DNA of 52,894 bases from DATKSG01 sp035531775 (GCA_035531775.1 DATKSG010000044.1:1-52894), one strand, 5' to 3'; positions 1 to 8,597 are shown, counted from the stretch's first letter. The notes: generated by a model not told the origin, from the sequence alone. Program-made: numbers and translations.

Positions 1-21
1 CGGCGCCCGGGTCGGGCTGAC

Positions 22-36
22 CTGACGCTGTGTCAG
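22..36. promoter_or_regulatory. TetR-type operator, site 1 (upstream of TetR gene)
   Basis: CTGACGCTGTGTCAG is a perfect 5-5-5 inverted repeat ending 25 bp before the GTG start of the TetR gene. It overlaps a second, wider inverted repeat (GGGCTGAC at 14-21 and GTCAGCCC at 32-39). The same palindrome recurs at 6803, 14475, 16719 and 23923. Its position suggests autoregulation; that the adjacent TetR protein binds it is inference. Confidence 0.7.
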
Positions 37-61
37 CCCTCGGGCGGTAGCCTGGCCGACA

Positions 62-835
62 GTGGCGCGCGACGACGGCACCTTGGCGGCCACCGACGGC
101 CGCGTTCCCGGCCGCCGGGGGCGGGCCACCCGCCAGCGCCTGCTCGAGTGCACCTCCGAGCTGATCGCCACCACCCCCTGGCGATCCATCAAGGTCATCG
201 ACATCGCCCGGCGGGCCGGCACGTCGCCGGCCACCTTCTACCAGTACTTCGAGAACGTCGAGCAGGCCATCTTGGTGCTGGCCGAGGAGCTGGCCGAGGG
301 CGCCGGGGAGCTGGCCTCCCTGGTCGACGGCGACTGGTCGGAGGAGGCCGGATGGGCCACGGCCCGCGCCGTAGTCGAGCGCTTCATGGACTACTGGGAA
401 TCCAACCGAGCCGTCTTCCGGGTGGTGGAGCTGGCCACCGAGGAGGGTGACCTGCGGTTCCAGGGCCTGCGGGTACGGGCCTTGAACGCCGTCACCGTCA
501 CCTTGGCGCGGGTTATCGCCGGTACCGGTACCGGTACCGGCACCCGGGCCCCCGGCGGGGGCCGAGGGAGCCCGGCCGGTGCCGACCCCATGGCGGTGGC
601 CGCCACCATCATCTCGATGCTGGCTCACGTGGCCTCGCACCGCTACGGCTTCGAGTTCTGGGGGATCCGTACCACGTCGATGGTGGACAGCCAGGCTCGG
701 ATGCTGCTGTGGTCGGTGACGGGGCGATGCGCACCAGCCGACGACACCGCCCTGCCCCGACCGCGCACCGGCCCGATCGTGGGCGGCGGAGCGGCCCAGG
801 CCCGCAGTACCTCGGGCCGGCGGGCCGCTACTTGA
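62..835 (+). CDS. TetR-family transcriptional regulator
   Basis: A repressor-type DNA-binding protein of 257 aa. An N-terminal TetR helix-turn-helix lies at about residues 20-65 (RATRQRLLECTSELI, then IARRAGTSPATFYQYF), followed by a helical ligand-binding domain typical of regulators sensing acyl-CoA or other hydrophobic ligands. The GTG start at 62 has no clear Shine-Dalgarno, so a leaderless or downstream start is possible. Residues about 154-161 are an alternating Gly-Thr run encoded by a GGTACC hexamer repeat. A palindromic operator lies just upstream and recurs before four steroid-type catabolic start regions, so this is the best candidate for local control of that regulon. The ligand is not deducible. 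It is longer than KstR or KstR2 (about 200 aa) and does not look like a close homologue of either. Confidence 0.88.
   Translation: MARDDGTLAATDGRVPGRRGRATRQRLLECTSELIATTPWRSIKVIDIARRAGTSPATFYQYFENVEQAILVLAEELAEGAGELASLVDGDWSEEAGWATARAVVERFMDYWESNRAVFRVVELATEEGDLRFQGLRVRALNAVTVTLARVIAGTGTGTGTRAPGGGRGSPAGADPMAVAATIISMLAHVASHRYGFEFWGIRTTSMVDSQARMLLWSVTGRCAPADDTALPRPRTGPIVGGGAAQARSTSGRRAAT
521..538 (+). repeat. GGTACC hexamer repeat (3 units) in the TetR gene
   Basis: Three perfect tandem copies of GGTACC, followed by a near copy (GGCACC), encode a Gly-Thr linker in the ligand domain of the TetR regulator. A six-base unit changes length without breaking the frame, so copy number could vary between strains. 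Confidence 0.85.
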
Positions 836-847
836 GTAGGTGAGCGG

Positions 848-1789
848 CTACTTGAGCGCCACCGGGTTGACCGGCGATCCCAGTGCCCCGGTGAAGGGCA
901 ACGGGGTGGCATCGAGGAGGAAGCTGTAAGCCCCGTCTTCGGCGCAGTCGGCGGCCAGGGCCTCCAGGTCGAAATTCTGGCCCTGGGCCAAGCCCATCTC
1001 CACCAGGTGCAGCAGGTGGACCGGTAAGTAGATCGACTCGTCCTCGCCCGGGAAGACCTCGAGCGACAGCGTGTCGGTGGCCACTGCGGCCACGTCGTGG
1101 TCGTGGAGCCACACGGCGGTGGCCATGGTGAGCCCCGGCGCCGGGAACGCATAGGCGAGCAGGGCGCGGCGCGTCCGCTCGCCGCGCAGATGGGCCATCT
1201 GCCCGGTGCGCACCAGTACGGCGTCACCGGGCTGCACCTCGACCCCCCCTCGGGCACAGGCGGCATCCAAGTCGTCGGGGGTGATGGCGTAGCCGGGGTC
1301 GAGCATGGACAAACCCTTGGCCCGGGCCACGTCGAGCAGCACCCCGCGCGTGACCAGGGGCCCCATGTGCTCGATGCCGCATCGCGCCGCGCCGGACTCG
1401 GTGACTTCGCCGGCCCGATGTCCGTTATAGAGGTGGCCCGCGTAGCTCACGTGGGCTAGGGCATCCCAGTGTGTGGCGCACTGCAGGGCCATGGTGACCA
1501 CGTCCTCGCTGGAGCAGATCCACTGCGGGTCGGCGCTCAAGGGCTCGTTCACGGCCACCATGGAGCGCGTCGGGTTGACCCGCCCCGGCACCAGCCCGAC
1601 CTGGATCCCCTCGTGCTCCGACAGCGCCAGGCCCAAGGTGAAGGCTTTGCCCACCATCACCGACGAGGCGGCGCGCCGGCGCGCCGCCTCGTCGACGAGA
1701 TTGAGCGTCCCCCGCTCGTCGCCCTCCCCCCAACGGCCCCAGTTGTTCACCCGGGCAGCGATCTCGGCGAAAGCGGCGGGCACAGCCAC
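848..1789 (-). CDS. Cyclase-family metal-dependent hydrolase (kynurenine formamidase fold)
   Basis: A 313-aa protein of the cyclase family (Pfam cyclase type, related to kynurenine formamidase and polyketide cyclases). The metal-binding signature is visible as THWDALAHV, with His107, Asp109 and His113, and a second GH pair just after it. Members hydrolyse amide, ester or lactone bonds or catalyse ring closure; the substrate here is unknown. It converges on the TetR gene with only 12 bp between the stops. The GTG start at 1789 lacks a good ribosome site. A 34-bp perfect palindrome lies inside the coding sequence at 1661-1694 (codons about 33-43). Confidence 0.85.
   Translation of the reverse strand: MAVPAAFAEIAARVNNWGRWGEGDERGTLNLVDEAARRRAASSVMVGKAFTLGLALSEHEGIQVGLVPGRVNPTRSMVAVNEPLSADPQWICSSEDVVTMALQCATHWDALAHVSYAGHLYNGHRAGEVTESGAARCGIEHMGPLVTRGVLLDVARAKGLSMLDPGYAITPDDLDAACARGGVEVQPGDAVLVRTGQMAHLRGERTRRALLAYAFPAPGLTMATAVWLHDHDVAAVATDTLSLEVFPGEDESIYLPVHLLHLVEMGLAQGQNFDLEALAADCAEDGAYSFLLDATPLPFTGALGSPVNPVALK
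1661..1694. repeat. 34-bp perfect palindrome inside the cyclase gene
   Basis: CGACGAGGCGGCGCGCC at 1661-1677 is followed immediately by its exact reverse complement at 1678-1694, with no loop. Because it is palindromic, both strands can encode the same run DEAARRRAAS. It could extrude as a cruciform, or it may be chance in GC-rich sequence. Confidence 0.9.
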
Positions 1790-1899
1790 GGCGCGGAGGC
1801 TAAGGCAAAACGGGGCTCCGGGTGAAGGACACGAGGGGCGGTGGTAGCCTTGCCATCGTCTCAGGCCGGCCGGACCGGCGCCGGGGCACTGGGGTGCAG

Positions 1900-3465
1900 A
1901 TGCGGGGGAAGTGGCACATCTCGCTCGGCGCAGCGCTGTCGGGGCTGGCCGTCGTCGCCGTGGCCGTCGCGGCGTTCGGCTTCATGGCCAATTCCGTGGA
2001 CGACCAGAACGCCGTGCTGTTGAAGAGCGACGTGGACCAGGCCGGGACCATCCTCCAGACGGCGGTGTCGGGGGTGGCGACCTCGCTCGAGTCGCTCGCT
2101 GCGGTCGTGGGCGCCACCCGTGATTCGCCGTCGACCTTTCAGACCATCGCCAGGCCGCTGAGCGCGCAGCCCAACACCGCAGTGGCCCTCATCCATAGCG
2201 TGTCGGGCCAGTCGACGGTGGTGGCAGCGGCCGGCCACGGCTTGGCCGGCGGCCAGGTCCTGCCGGCCCCGGCCGCCGCCGCCGTGGCGGGAGCGGGCCC
2301 AATCGTGTCGGCGTCACCGGTGCTCACCGTGGCCGGCAAGACGGTGCTGCTCTTCATGGTGGCGGTGGCGGGCGTCCCGGGCACTGCCGTGGTCGAGCAG
2401 TCGGTGCTCACGCCCTACGCGGCGTCGCCGGCCACCAACGGCGGCCCCTTCTCGAGCATCGAGATCGTCCTATACGCGACCCGGGTGCCGAGGGCGGGGC
2501 AGCTCCTCATCACCACCACGAAGTCGCTTCCGCTCACCGGCGCCGTGGCCCGTACCTCGATCCCCGTCGGCTCCTCCAAGTGGCTGCTCGTGGGCCGGGC
2601 CAAGAGCCCACTGGCCGGCGGCTTGCCCAACGCCGCCCCGGGCATCCTGCTCGGCGCCGGGGTGGCGGTGGCCCTGCTGCTGGCCGGCACCGTCGAGGTC
2701 ATCTCGCGGCGGCGTCGCTTCGCCGAGGAGCTGGTGGCCGAGCGAACGAGCCAGCTGGCCGATAGCCAACGCGAAGTGGTCCGGGCCGCCCGACTGTCCG
2801 CCGTCGGCGAAATGGCCACCATCATCGGGCACGAGTTGCGCAACCCGCTGGCCGCCGTGACCAACGCCCACTACCTGCTGCGGAGCTCTATGGGCAAGGA
2901 CCCGGTATCAACCGAGCGCCACCTGTCGCTGGCCGAGCGCGAGTCGGCCCGGGCCGCCAGCCTGGCCGAGGATCTCACCGCCTATATGCGCGAGCGCCCG
3001 CCGAACAAGAGCTCGCTGGTGCTGTCGAAGGTGATCGACGAGATCCTCGAGGTGCTCCCCACCCCCTCGGGCGTGACCATCGAACGGCACCAGGACCAGG
3101 AGACGCTCACCGTCTGGGCCGACCACGAGCAGTTGCTGCGCATCCTCACCAACCTGGTGAGCAACGCCATCCAGGCGATGTCGGCCGGTGGCACCGTGCG
3201 CATCACCGGTCGCGACGACGGGACCATGACCGAGGTGGTGGTGGAGGACGACGGGCCCGGCATCGACCCTGCCAGCCGGGACCGGATCTTCGAGCCGTTC
3301 TTCACCACCAAAGCCGGCGGCACCGGGCTCGGCCTGGCCATCGTGCAGCGCCTGGCCGAAGTCCACGGCGGCGGCATCACCTTGGAGAACGTGTCCTCGG
3401 GCCCCAACGGTGACGGGCCACACGGAGCGGTGGCCACCTTGCGGCTCCCACACTCCGAAGCCTGA
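1900..3465 (+). CDS. Membrane sensor histidine kinase (orphan)
   Basis: A two-component sensor of about 521 aa from the ATG at 1900; an in-frame GTG at 1822 would add 26 residues. A transmembrane helix follows the start directly (LGAALSGLAVVAVAVAAFGF), then an extracytoplasmic domain of about 200 residues, a second helix (GILLGAGVAVALLLAG) and a cytoplasmic kinase. The phospho-acceptor box is IIGHELRNPLAA (His311 from this start). The ATPase domain shows the N box NLVSNAIQAM, G1 box DDGPGID, F box FEPFFTTK and G2 box GTGLGLAI. The layout resembles NtrB/AtoS-like kinases. No response regulator is adjacent, so its partner must be elsewhere. The sensed signal is unknown. Confidence 0.9.
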   Translation: MRGKWHISLGAALSGLAVVAVAVAAFGFMANSVDDQNAVLLKSDVDQAGTILQTAVSGVATSLESLAAVVGATRDSPSTFQTIARPLSAQPNTAVALIHSVSGQSTVVAAAGHGLAGGQVLPAPAAAAVAGAGPIVSASPVLTVAGKTVLLFMVAVAGVPGTAVVEQSVLTPYAASPATNGGPFSSIEIVLYATRVPRAGQLLITTTKSLPLTGAVARTSIPVGSSKWLLVGRAKSPLAGGLPNAAPGILLGAGVAVALLLAGTVEVISRRRRFAEELVAERTSQLADSQREVVRAARLSAVGEMATIIGHELRNPLAAVTNAHYLLRSSMGKDPVSTERHLSLAERESARAASLAEDLTAYMRERPPNKSSLVLSKVIDEILEVLPTPSGVTIERHQDQETLTVWADHEQLLRILTNLVSNAIQAMSAGGTVRITGRDDGTMTEVVVEDDGPGIDPASRDRIFEPFFTTKAGGTGLGLAIVQRLAEVHGGGITLENVSSGPNGDGPHGAVATLRLPHSEA

Positions 3466-3519
3466 CACCGGGGCCGCCGGGCCCCATGGCGCGGCTAGGG
3501 CACCGGAGGGGCGGGGTCG

Positions 3520-5253
3520 CTACCCGATGCCGGGCCGCACCACCTGGCCGGGCAGGCGGTCGGTGAGGACCTCACCGTGGCGCACGATGGGCACGCCGTT
3601 CACGATGGTCCAGTAGATGCCGCGGGGACGAGCCGAGTAGCGGGCTTCGCCTCCGGGGAAATCGTGCACCTGACGCTTGGACTCGAGCTCCACCGTGTCG
3701 GGGTCGAAGACGAACATGTCGGCCCAGTAGCCGGGCAGGATCATGCCCCGGCTCTGGAAGCCGAGCAGGGCGGCGGGGACCTGGGTGATCTGGCGGATGC
3801 CCTCCTCGAGCGACCACAGCCGGCGCTGGCGCACCCAGAAGGCCAGAAAGGCTGTGGACCAGTCAGAGCCGTCGTCGCGGTCGAGGTGGGCGCCGCCGTC
3901 GGACACCCCGATGATCATGGCCGGGTGCCTCTGGCCGGCGGCCACCGCCTCCTCCCAGCCGCGGCTCTTGTTCACGTAACGGAATACGGTGCCGAGCCCT
4001 TCGTCGACGGCCAGGTCCAACATGGCATCGGCCGGCTCGGTGCCGAGTGCGGCCGCCACTTCGGCGATGGTGCGATGCAGGTACTTCTCGTTTTCCGGTT
4101 TCACCACCTCGTCCACCTCGACCACCGAGAAGCGCGGCGGGGGCAGAGTGGAGCCCTTGGAGCCGTCGCGGTTGGGGTTCTCCACGGCGTGGCGCATCTC
4201 GTCGCGCACCGACGGGTCGGCCAACAGCGCCAGCTTTTGTTCGGCCGTACCCCCCGGGCCGAGCACGCGGTGCCAGGCCGGGACACCCTCGTAGAGGTTG
4301 GTGCCGGTATCGACGCGGAAGTCGCGGTCGAAGGGGTGGTTGCGCAGCAGCGAGTAGATCCCCACCCCCTGGCGCCCGGCGTTCTCGATCCAGGCCGCCA
4401 CCTCGTCCCAACCGGCCCCGGGCACGTCCACCTTTGACCGGCCCCCGAGCCCCTGCAGGATGATGGGCAGGCGACTGCGCGCCCCCAGGCGCACCAGGAG
4501 GTCCTTGTCGTCCTGGTCCAGGCCGCCGATGGCGCTGCGATGAAGGTAGGTGATGGACCCGCCGCGGTGGCGGCCGGCCTCGGCACAGAGCTCCTCGAGC
4601 TCGTGCAGGCTGGCGAAGCGGCTCGGTACCGGGCGGTCGTCCCCGTCGAGTTGGGTGGGCCCGTGCGAGGAGGAGAAGCCCGCCGCGCCGGCGGCCATGG
4701 ACTGGGCCACCACCTGGCGCATCTGCTCGATCTCGTCCTCGGTGGCCTCGCGCTCGGAGCCACCAGCACCCATGACGTAGCGCCGCACCGCCGAGTGCCC
4801 GACGTAGCAGGCCATGTTGACGCCGAGGCGCCCGGTCCGGCCGTCGAGGAACTCGGCGAAGGTCTCGAAGCTCCAGTCGACGGCCGAGAGCGCCACCGGC
4901 GACATGCCCTCGACCTTGGCGAACATGCGGGTCAGGTAGTCGCGGTCCTCGGTCCGGTTCGGCGCCACCGAGAACCCGCAGTTGCCGGCCAGCACGGTGG
5001 TCACGCCGTGGTAGCACGACGAGGTGGCATGGGGCTCGAAAGTGAGCTGAGGGTCGTAGTGGGTATGGGCGTCGATGATGCCCGGCGCCACGTGCAGGCC
5101 ATCGGCGTCGATGACCTCCTCGGCGTCAGCCGGATCGACGAAGCCCACCGCCGCGATCCGGCCGTCCTTGACGGCCACGTCACCGCGCCGGCGGGCCAGC
5201 CCGCTGCCGTCCACCACGATCCCGCCCATGACGGCCAGGTCGTAGGCACTCAT
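3520..5253 (-). CDS. N-acyl-D-amino-acid deacylase-like amidohydrolase
   Basis: A 577-aa metal-dependent hydrolase of the D-aminoacylase / amidohydrolase-3 family. The N-terminal beta-sandwich strand (VDGSGLARRRGDVAVKDGRI) leads to the metal site DAHTHYDPQ (His63, His65), with a later GVSDGGAH metal-ligand segment, and it ends with the usual GYWADMFVFDP beta-sandwich return. The ATG at 5253 is supported by a strong Shine-Dalgarno (GGGAGG, about 5 nt away); a longer upstream reading is a shadow of the next gene. It lies 40 bp downstream of the aldehyde dehydrogenase on the same strand and is probably co-transcribed from operator site 2. Actinobacterial members of this family often have substrates other than D-amino acids, so the name should be read loosely. 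Confidence 0.88.
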   Translation of the reverse strand: MSAYDLAVMGGIVVDGSGLARRRGDVAVKDGRIAAVGFVDPADAEEVIDADGLHVAPGIIDAHTHYDPQLTFEPHATSSCYHGVTTVLAGNCGFSVAPNRTEDRDYLTRMFAKVEGMSPVALSAVDWSFETFAEFLDGRTGRLGVNMACYVGHSAVRRYVMGAGGSEREATEDEIEQMRQVVAQSMAAGAAGFSSSHGPTQLDGDDRPVPSRFASLHELEELCAEAGRHRGGSITYLHRSAIGGLDQDDKDLLVRLGARSRLPIILQGLGGRSKVDVPGAGWDEVAAWIENAGRQGVGIYSLLRNHPFDRDFRVDTGTNLYEGVPAWHRVLGPGGTAEQKLALLADPSVRDEMRHAVENPNRDGSKGSTLPPPRFSVVEVDEVVKPENEKYLHRTIAEVAAALGTEPADAMLDLAVDEGLGTVFRYVNKSRGWEEAVAAGQRHPAMIIGVSDGGAHLDRDDGSDWSTAFLAFWVRQRRLWSLEEGIRQITQVPAALLGFQSRGMILPGYWADMFVFDPDTVELESKRQVHDFPGGEARYSARPRGIYWTIVNGVPIVRHGEVLTDRLPGQVVRPGIG

Positions 5254-5293
5254 GGCGCCCTCCCTTTCCGTTGCGCTCCCACCTGGGATGGCG

Positions 5294-6781
5294 TCAGCTC
5301 GTCCACACGATCGACTGCAGCTCGGAGTACGCCTCGAGCCCGTAGTCGCCCCCGTCGCGGCCCACCCCCGACATCTTGAAGCCCCCGAAGGGTGCCTCGT
5401 GGTGGCGCTGAGCGGTGTTGATGCCGACGTGGCCGGCCCGAAGGGCCTTGGCCACCCGGAAGGCGCGGGCGGTGTCGGCGGAGAAGACATAGTCGTAGAG
5501 GCCGAAGCCGCTGTCGTTGGACATCGACAGCGCCTCGTCCTCGTCGTCGAAGGCCATGGCCACCACCACCGGGCCGAAGATCTCCTGGCGGGCCACGTCC
5601 ATGTCGTTGGTCCCGGTGAGCAAGGTGGGTTCCACGAAGTACCCGCGCCCCAGGTGCTGGGGCCGACCACCCCCGGCCACCACCTCGGCCCCCTGGCGGC
5701 GGCCATTGGCGATGTGCTGCTCCACGCGCTGGCGCTGGGCGTCGGAGATGAGCGGTCCCACCACGGTGTCGGGCTCGGTGGGGTCCCCGACCTTCAAGAC
5801 CGTGGCGTAGGCGGCCAGTCGCTCGACCACCTGGTCGAACACGGCGCGCTGGATGACGGCGCGGGTGGGTGCGGTGCAGATCTGCCCGGAATGGAAGCTC
5901 CAGGTGGAGCCGATGCACGACAGCGCACCGGCCACGTCGGCGTCGTCGAAGACGATGCAGGCTCCTTTGCCCCCGAGCTCGAGCAGCAGGCGCTTCATGG
6001 TCTTGCCGCCGCTCTCGGCGATGCGCACCCCGACCTCGGTCGAGCCGGTGAAGCTCACCATGTCGATGTCGGGCGAGTCCACGAGGGCTGCGGCCGGGCC
6101 CACGCCCGATGAGCACACCAGGTTCACCACCCCGGGCGGGAAGCCCACCTCGTCGAGGATGCGCACCAGCTCCACCACGGCCAGGGGATCCTGCGGGGCG
6201 GGCTTCACCACCACGGTGTTGCCCATGGCCAGGGCCGGGGCCACCTTGCCCGCCATGTTCACCATCGGGAAGTTGTAGGACGTGATGCAGGCCACCACGC
6301 CCACCGGCTGGCGCACGGCCAGGGCGCTCACCAGGCCACCGGGGGCCAGGGGGGTGGCCTGGGCCACCTGGGGCGCCAAGGAGCGCTGGGCCACCGGGCG
6401 CAGGTCACGCGAGTAGCGGTCGAATCGGTCGGCGGCCACCGGCACCTGCATGCGTGACCCGACGGCGGCCGTGGCCCCCGTTTCGGCCATGACCAAGGGC
6501 AACAGGTCGCCGGCGCGGGCTCGGATGGCCTGGGCCGCCTTGGCCATGAGGGCGAGGCGCTCGTCGGGGGGGGTGGCCGACCACGCCGGCAGGGCCCGGC
6601 GCGCCGCGGCGGCGGCGTCGGCGGCGTCGGACACCGAGGCCTCGGGGGCCGACCCGACCGGTTCCTCGGTGGCCGGGTTCACCACCTCGTAGGTGCCCCC
6701 CGACGCCGGGGTCCATCGACCCCCTATGAGCAGGTGGCGTTCTTCGCGCTGGACGATGCCGTGGGGGGCGGAGGCGGCCAT
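5294..6781 (-). CDS. NAD(P)-dependent aldehyde dehydrogenase
   Basis: A complete 495-aa aldehyde dehydrogenase, oxidising an aldehyde to the acid. The cofactor segment TSYNFPMVNMAGKVAPAL, the FTGSTEVG turn, the general base in LELGGKG (Glu268) and the nucleophile in SGQICTAPTR (Cys302) fall at the classical numbering. The ATG start at 6781 has no strong ribosome site. Operator site 2 lies 21 bp upstream, shared with the divergent Ltp2-like gene. An aldehyde dehydrogenase divergent from a retro-aldolase would suit oxidation of an aldehyde released by aldol cleavage; that link is inference. Confidence 0.95.
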   Translation of the reverse strand: MAASAPHGIVQREERHLLIGGRWTPASGGTYEVVNPATEEPVGSAPEASVSDAADAAAAARRALPAWSATPPDERLALMAKAAQAIRARAGDLLPLVMAETGATAAVGSRMQVPVAADRFDRYSRDLRPVAQRSLAPQVAQATPLAPGGLVSALAVRQPVGVVACITSYNFPMVNMAGKVAPALAMGNTVVVKPAPQDPLAVVELVRILDEVGFPPGVVNLVCSSGVGPAAALVDSPDIDMVSFTGSTEVGVRIAESGGKTMKRLLLELGGKGACIVFDDADVAGALSCIGSTWSFHSGQICTAPTRAVIQRAVFDQVVERLAAYATVLKVGDPTEPDTVVGPLISDAQRQRVEQHIANGRRQGAEVVAGGGRPQHLGRGYFVEPTLLTGTNDMDVARQEIFGPVVVAMAFDDEDEALSMSNDSGFGLYDYVFSADTARAFRVAKALRAGHVGINTAQRHHEAPFGGFKMSGVGRDGGDYGLEAYSELQSIVWTS

Positions 6782-6802
6782 GGCCGGGATCGTAGCGACA
6801 AT

Positions 6803-6817
6803 CTGACACTGCGTCAG
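6803..6817. promoter_or_regulatory. TetR-type operator, site 2 (ALDH / Ltp2-like divergent promoter)
   Basis: CTGACACTGCGTCAG is a perfect 5-5-5 inverted repeat, 21 bp from the aldehyde dehydrogenase start on the minus strand and 77 bp from the Ltp2-like start on the plus strand. It is placed to control both operons. Confidence 0.72.
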
Positions 6818-6894
6818 GTGTGGGGGTAGCGTGCGGCGGCCCGTCGGCTACCGCTACCGTGCGCCGGGCGCGAGCGAGGAGAACAGAGCCGGAG

Positions 6895-8055
6895 ATGAGC
6901 CCCGCTGCAGGATTCCGCGACGCCACGGCCATCGTGGGCATCGCCCAGACCCCATTCGCCAAGCACCTCGGCCCGTCCGAGGCCGAGCTGGCCTGCCAGG
7001 TGATCGTGGACGCCTGTGGCGACGCCGGCATCGACCCCTCGGAGATCGGCGCCTTGTGCTCCTACACCATGGAGGCGACCGAGGAGGTCGACATCGTCCG
7101 CAACATCGGCTGTGGCGACATCACCTTCTTCAGCCAAGTGGGATACGGCGGTGGCGCCGGCTGCGGCGTGGTGGGCCAGGCGGCCATGGCCGTCTACAGC
7201 GGCCAGGCTGAGGTGGCCGTGGCCTGGCGCTCGAGAAAGCGCGGCTCGGGGCCGAGGCCGTGGACCAACACCTCCACCCAATTGCGCGTGCCAGGGCAGT
7301 GGACGCGGCCCTTCGGCCTGCTCCGGCCGGTGGACGAGATCGCCATGCTGACCCGGCGCTACATGCACGACTACGGGGCGAAGCGCGAGCACCTGGCCAA
7401 CGTGGCCACCGCCGTGCGCATGCACGCCAACCGGAACCCCGATGCCTTCATGCACGCCAAGCCCATGAGCCGCGACGACTACATGGCGGCCCGTTGGGTC
7501 TCCGAGCCGCTGTGCCTGTTCGACAACTGCATCGAGACCGACGGGGCCCTGGCTTGCGTGATCGTGTCGGCCGAACGGGCCCGGGACCTCCCCCACCCTC
7601 CGGCCTATGTCCACGCCTTCGCCCAGGGTCTGCCCCCCGAGCACCAGACGATGGTGAACTTCTTCAACGACGACCCGCTCGACGGCCCGGCGTGGGCTTG
7701 TGCCCGGCGGCTGTGGGCCAACGCCGAGTTCGGGCCGCAGGACGTGGACGTGGCCCAGATCTACGACGCCTTCACTCCCCTAATCCTGCTGTCGCTCGAG
7801 GGCTACGGGTTCTGCAAGCGCGGTGAGGCAGCCGGCTTCACCGAGGACGGCAACCTCGAGTGGGGCCGGGGATCACTGCCCGTCAACACCTCGGGGGGCG
7901 GGTTGTCGGAGGCGTACGTGCACGGCTTCAACTTGATCACCGAAGGTGTCAAGCAGATCCGCGGGACATCCACCTCCCAGGTCGAAGGGGCAGAGACCTG
8001 CCTCGTCACCTCAGGCGAAGGCGTCCCCACCAGCGCGCTGCTGTTGCGGCGATAG
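6895..8055 (+). CDS. Ltp2-like thiolase-fold protein (probable acyl-CoA retro-aldolase)
   Basis: A 386-aa thiolase-superfamily lipid-transfer protein, the same length as mycobacterial Ltp2 as I recall it. The usual thiolase GHP motif is replaced by NTSGGGLSEAYVHG, and the region of the nucleophilic Cys reads YGGGAGCGVV, so a normal Claisen thiolase mechanism is doubtful. Tyr290 (QIYDAFT) and Tyr341 (SEAYVHG) are spaced like the two active-site tyrosines described for Ltp2, the steroid side-chain retro-aldolase. The ATG at 6895 follows GAGGAGA and GGAG; a reading from 6820 would cover the promoter. The DUF35 partner gene follows after 12 bp, as expected for an Ltp2-DUF35 complex. Confidence 0.86.
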   Translation: MSPAAGFRDATAIVGIAQTPFAKHLGPSEAELACQVIVDACGDAGIDPSEIGALCSYTMEATEEVDIVRNIGCGDITFFSQVGYGGGAGCGVVGQAAMAVYSGQAEVAVAWRSRKRGSGPRPWTNTSTQLRVPGQWTRPFGLLRPVDEIAMLTRRYMHDYGAKREHLANVATAVRMHANRNPDAFMHAKPMSRDDYMAARWVSEPLCLFDNCIETDGALACVIVSAERARDLPHPPAYVHAFAQGLPPEHQTMVNFFNDDPLDGPAWACARRLWANAEFGPQDVDVAQIYDAFTPLILLSLEGYGFCKRGEAAGFTEDGNLEWGRGSLPVNTSGGGLSEAYVHGFNLITEGVKQIRGTSTSQVEGAETCLVTSGEGVPTSALLLRR

Positions 8056-8067
8056 GAAGGACCGGCC

Positions 8068-8568
8068 ATGACCAACGCGGCGGCATTCTCCGGGGCCTAT
8101 GTGGCCAACCTCGGGCCTTCGGTCGAGGGGTTCCTCCTGCCGGCGGTGGACGAGGAGGCGCTGTCCTTCTGGGAGGGGACGCGCGCCGGTGAGTTGCGCA
8201 TCCAGGCCTGCGCGGCCTGCGGCAAGCGCCGCCACCCGCCGCGCCCCATGTGCCCGTCGTGCCGTTCCACCGAGCGCACCTGGGACGTCGTGCCGGGCGC
8301 CGGGACCATCTGGTCGTTCGTGGTGCCCCACCCTCCGCTGCTCCAGCCGTACTCCGACCTGGCCCCCTACAACGTCATCGTGGTCGAGCTCGACATCGAT
8401 CGGCGCCTTCGGTTCGTTGGCAACCTGGTGGATGGCGACGAGCCCATCAATGCCGTGGACCCGGCCGGGATCCGCATCGGCGAGCCGGTGGAGGTGGCCT
8501 TCCGCCGCTTCGAGCGGGCCGATGGCTCGGTCGAGGTGCTGCCGTTCTGGACGCGCCGCCAGGCGTAG
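8068..8568 (+). CDS. DUF35 OB-fold / zinc-ribbon acyl-CoA-binding partner
   Basis: A 166-aa DUF35 protein. The N-terminal rubredoxin-like zinc ribbon shows the four-cysteine pattern CAACGKRRHPPRPMCPSC at about residues 48-65, followed by an OB-fold domain. Such proteins bind stably to thiolase-superfamily partners; in steroid side-chain cleavage the DUF35 part of ChsH2 supports Ltp2. The start is ATG 8068 after AGGAAGG, 12 bp behind the Ltp2-like gene, so the two are one operon. It is a stand-alone DUF35, not the ChsH2 fusion with a MaoC-type hydratase domain. Confidence 0.9.
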   Translation: MTNAAAFSGAYVANLGPSVEGFLLPAVDEEALSFWEGTRAGELRIQACAACGKRRHPPRPMCPSCRSTERTWDVVPGAGTIWSFVVPHPPLLQPYSDLAPYNVIVVELDIDRRLRFVGNLVDGDEPINAVDPAGIRIGEPVEVAFRRFERADGSVEVLPFWTRRQA

Positions 8569-8597
8569 CGCGGCCGGCATGTGCCGAGACACCGGCC

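Noticed and set aside
3863..5017. Long minus-strand open frame of 384 codons with Arg/Gly/Pro-rich product
   Set aside because: It is a frame-shifted shadow of the deacylase gene; composition is typical of GC-rich out-of-frame reading and it has no recognisable motif. The same holds for 11540-13429 (-) and 46564-47676 (-).
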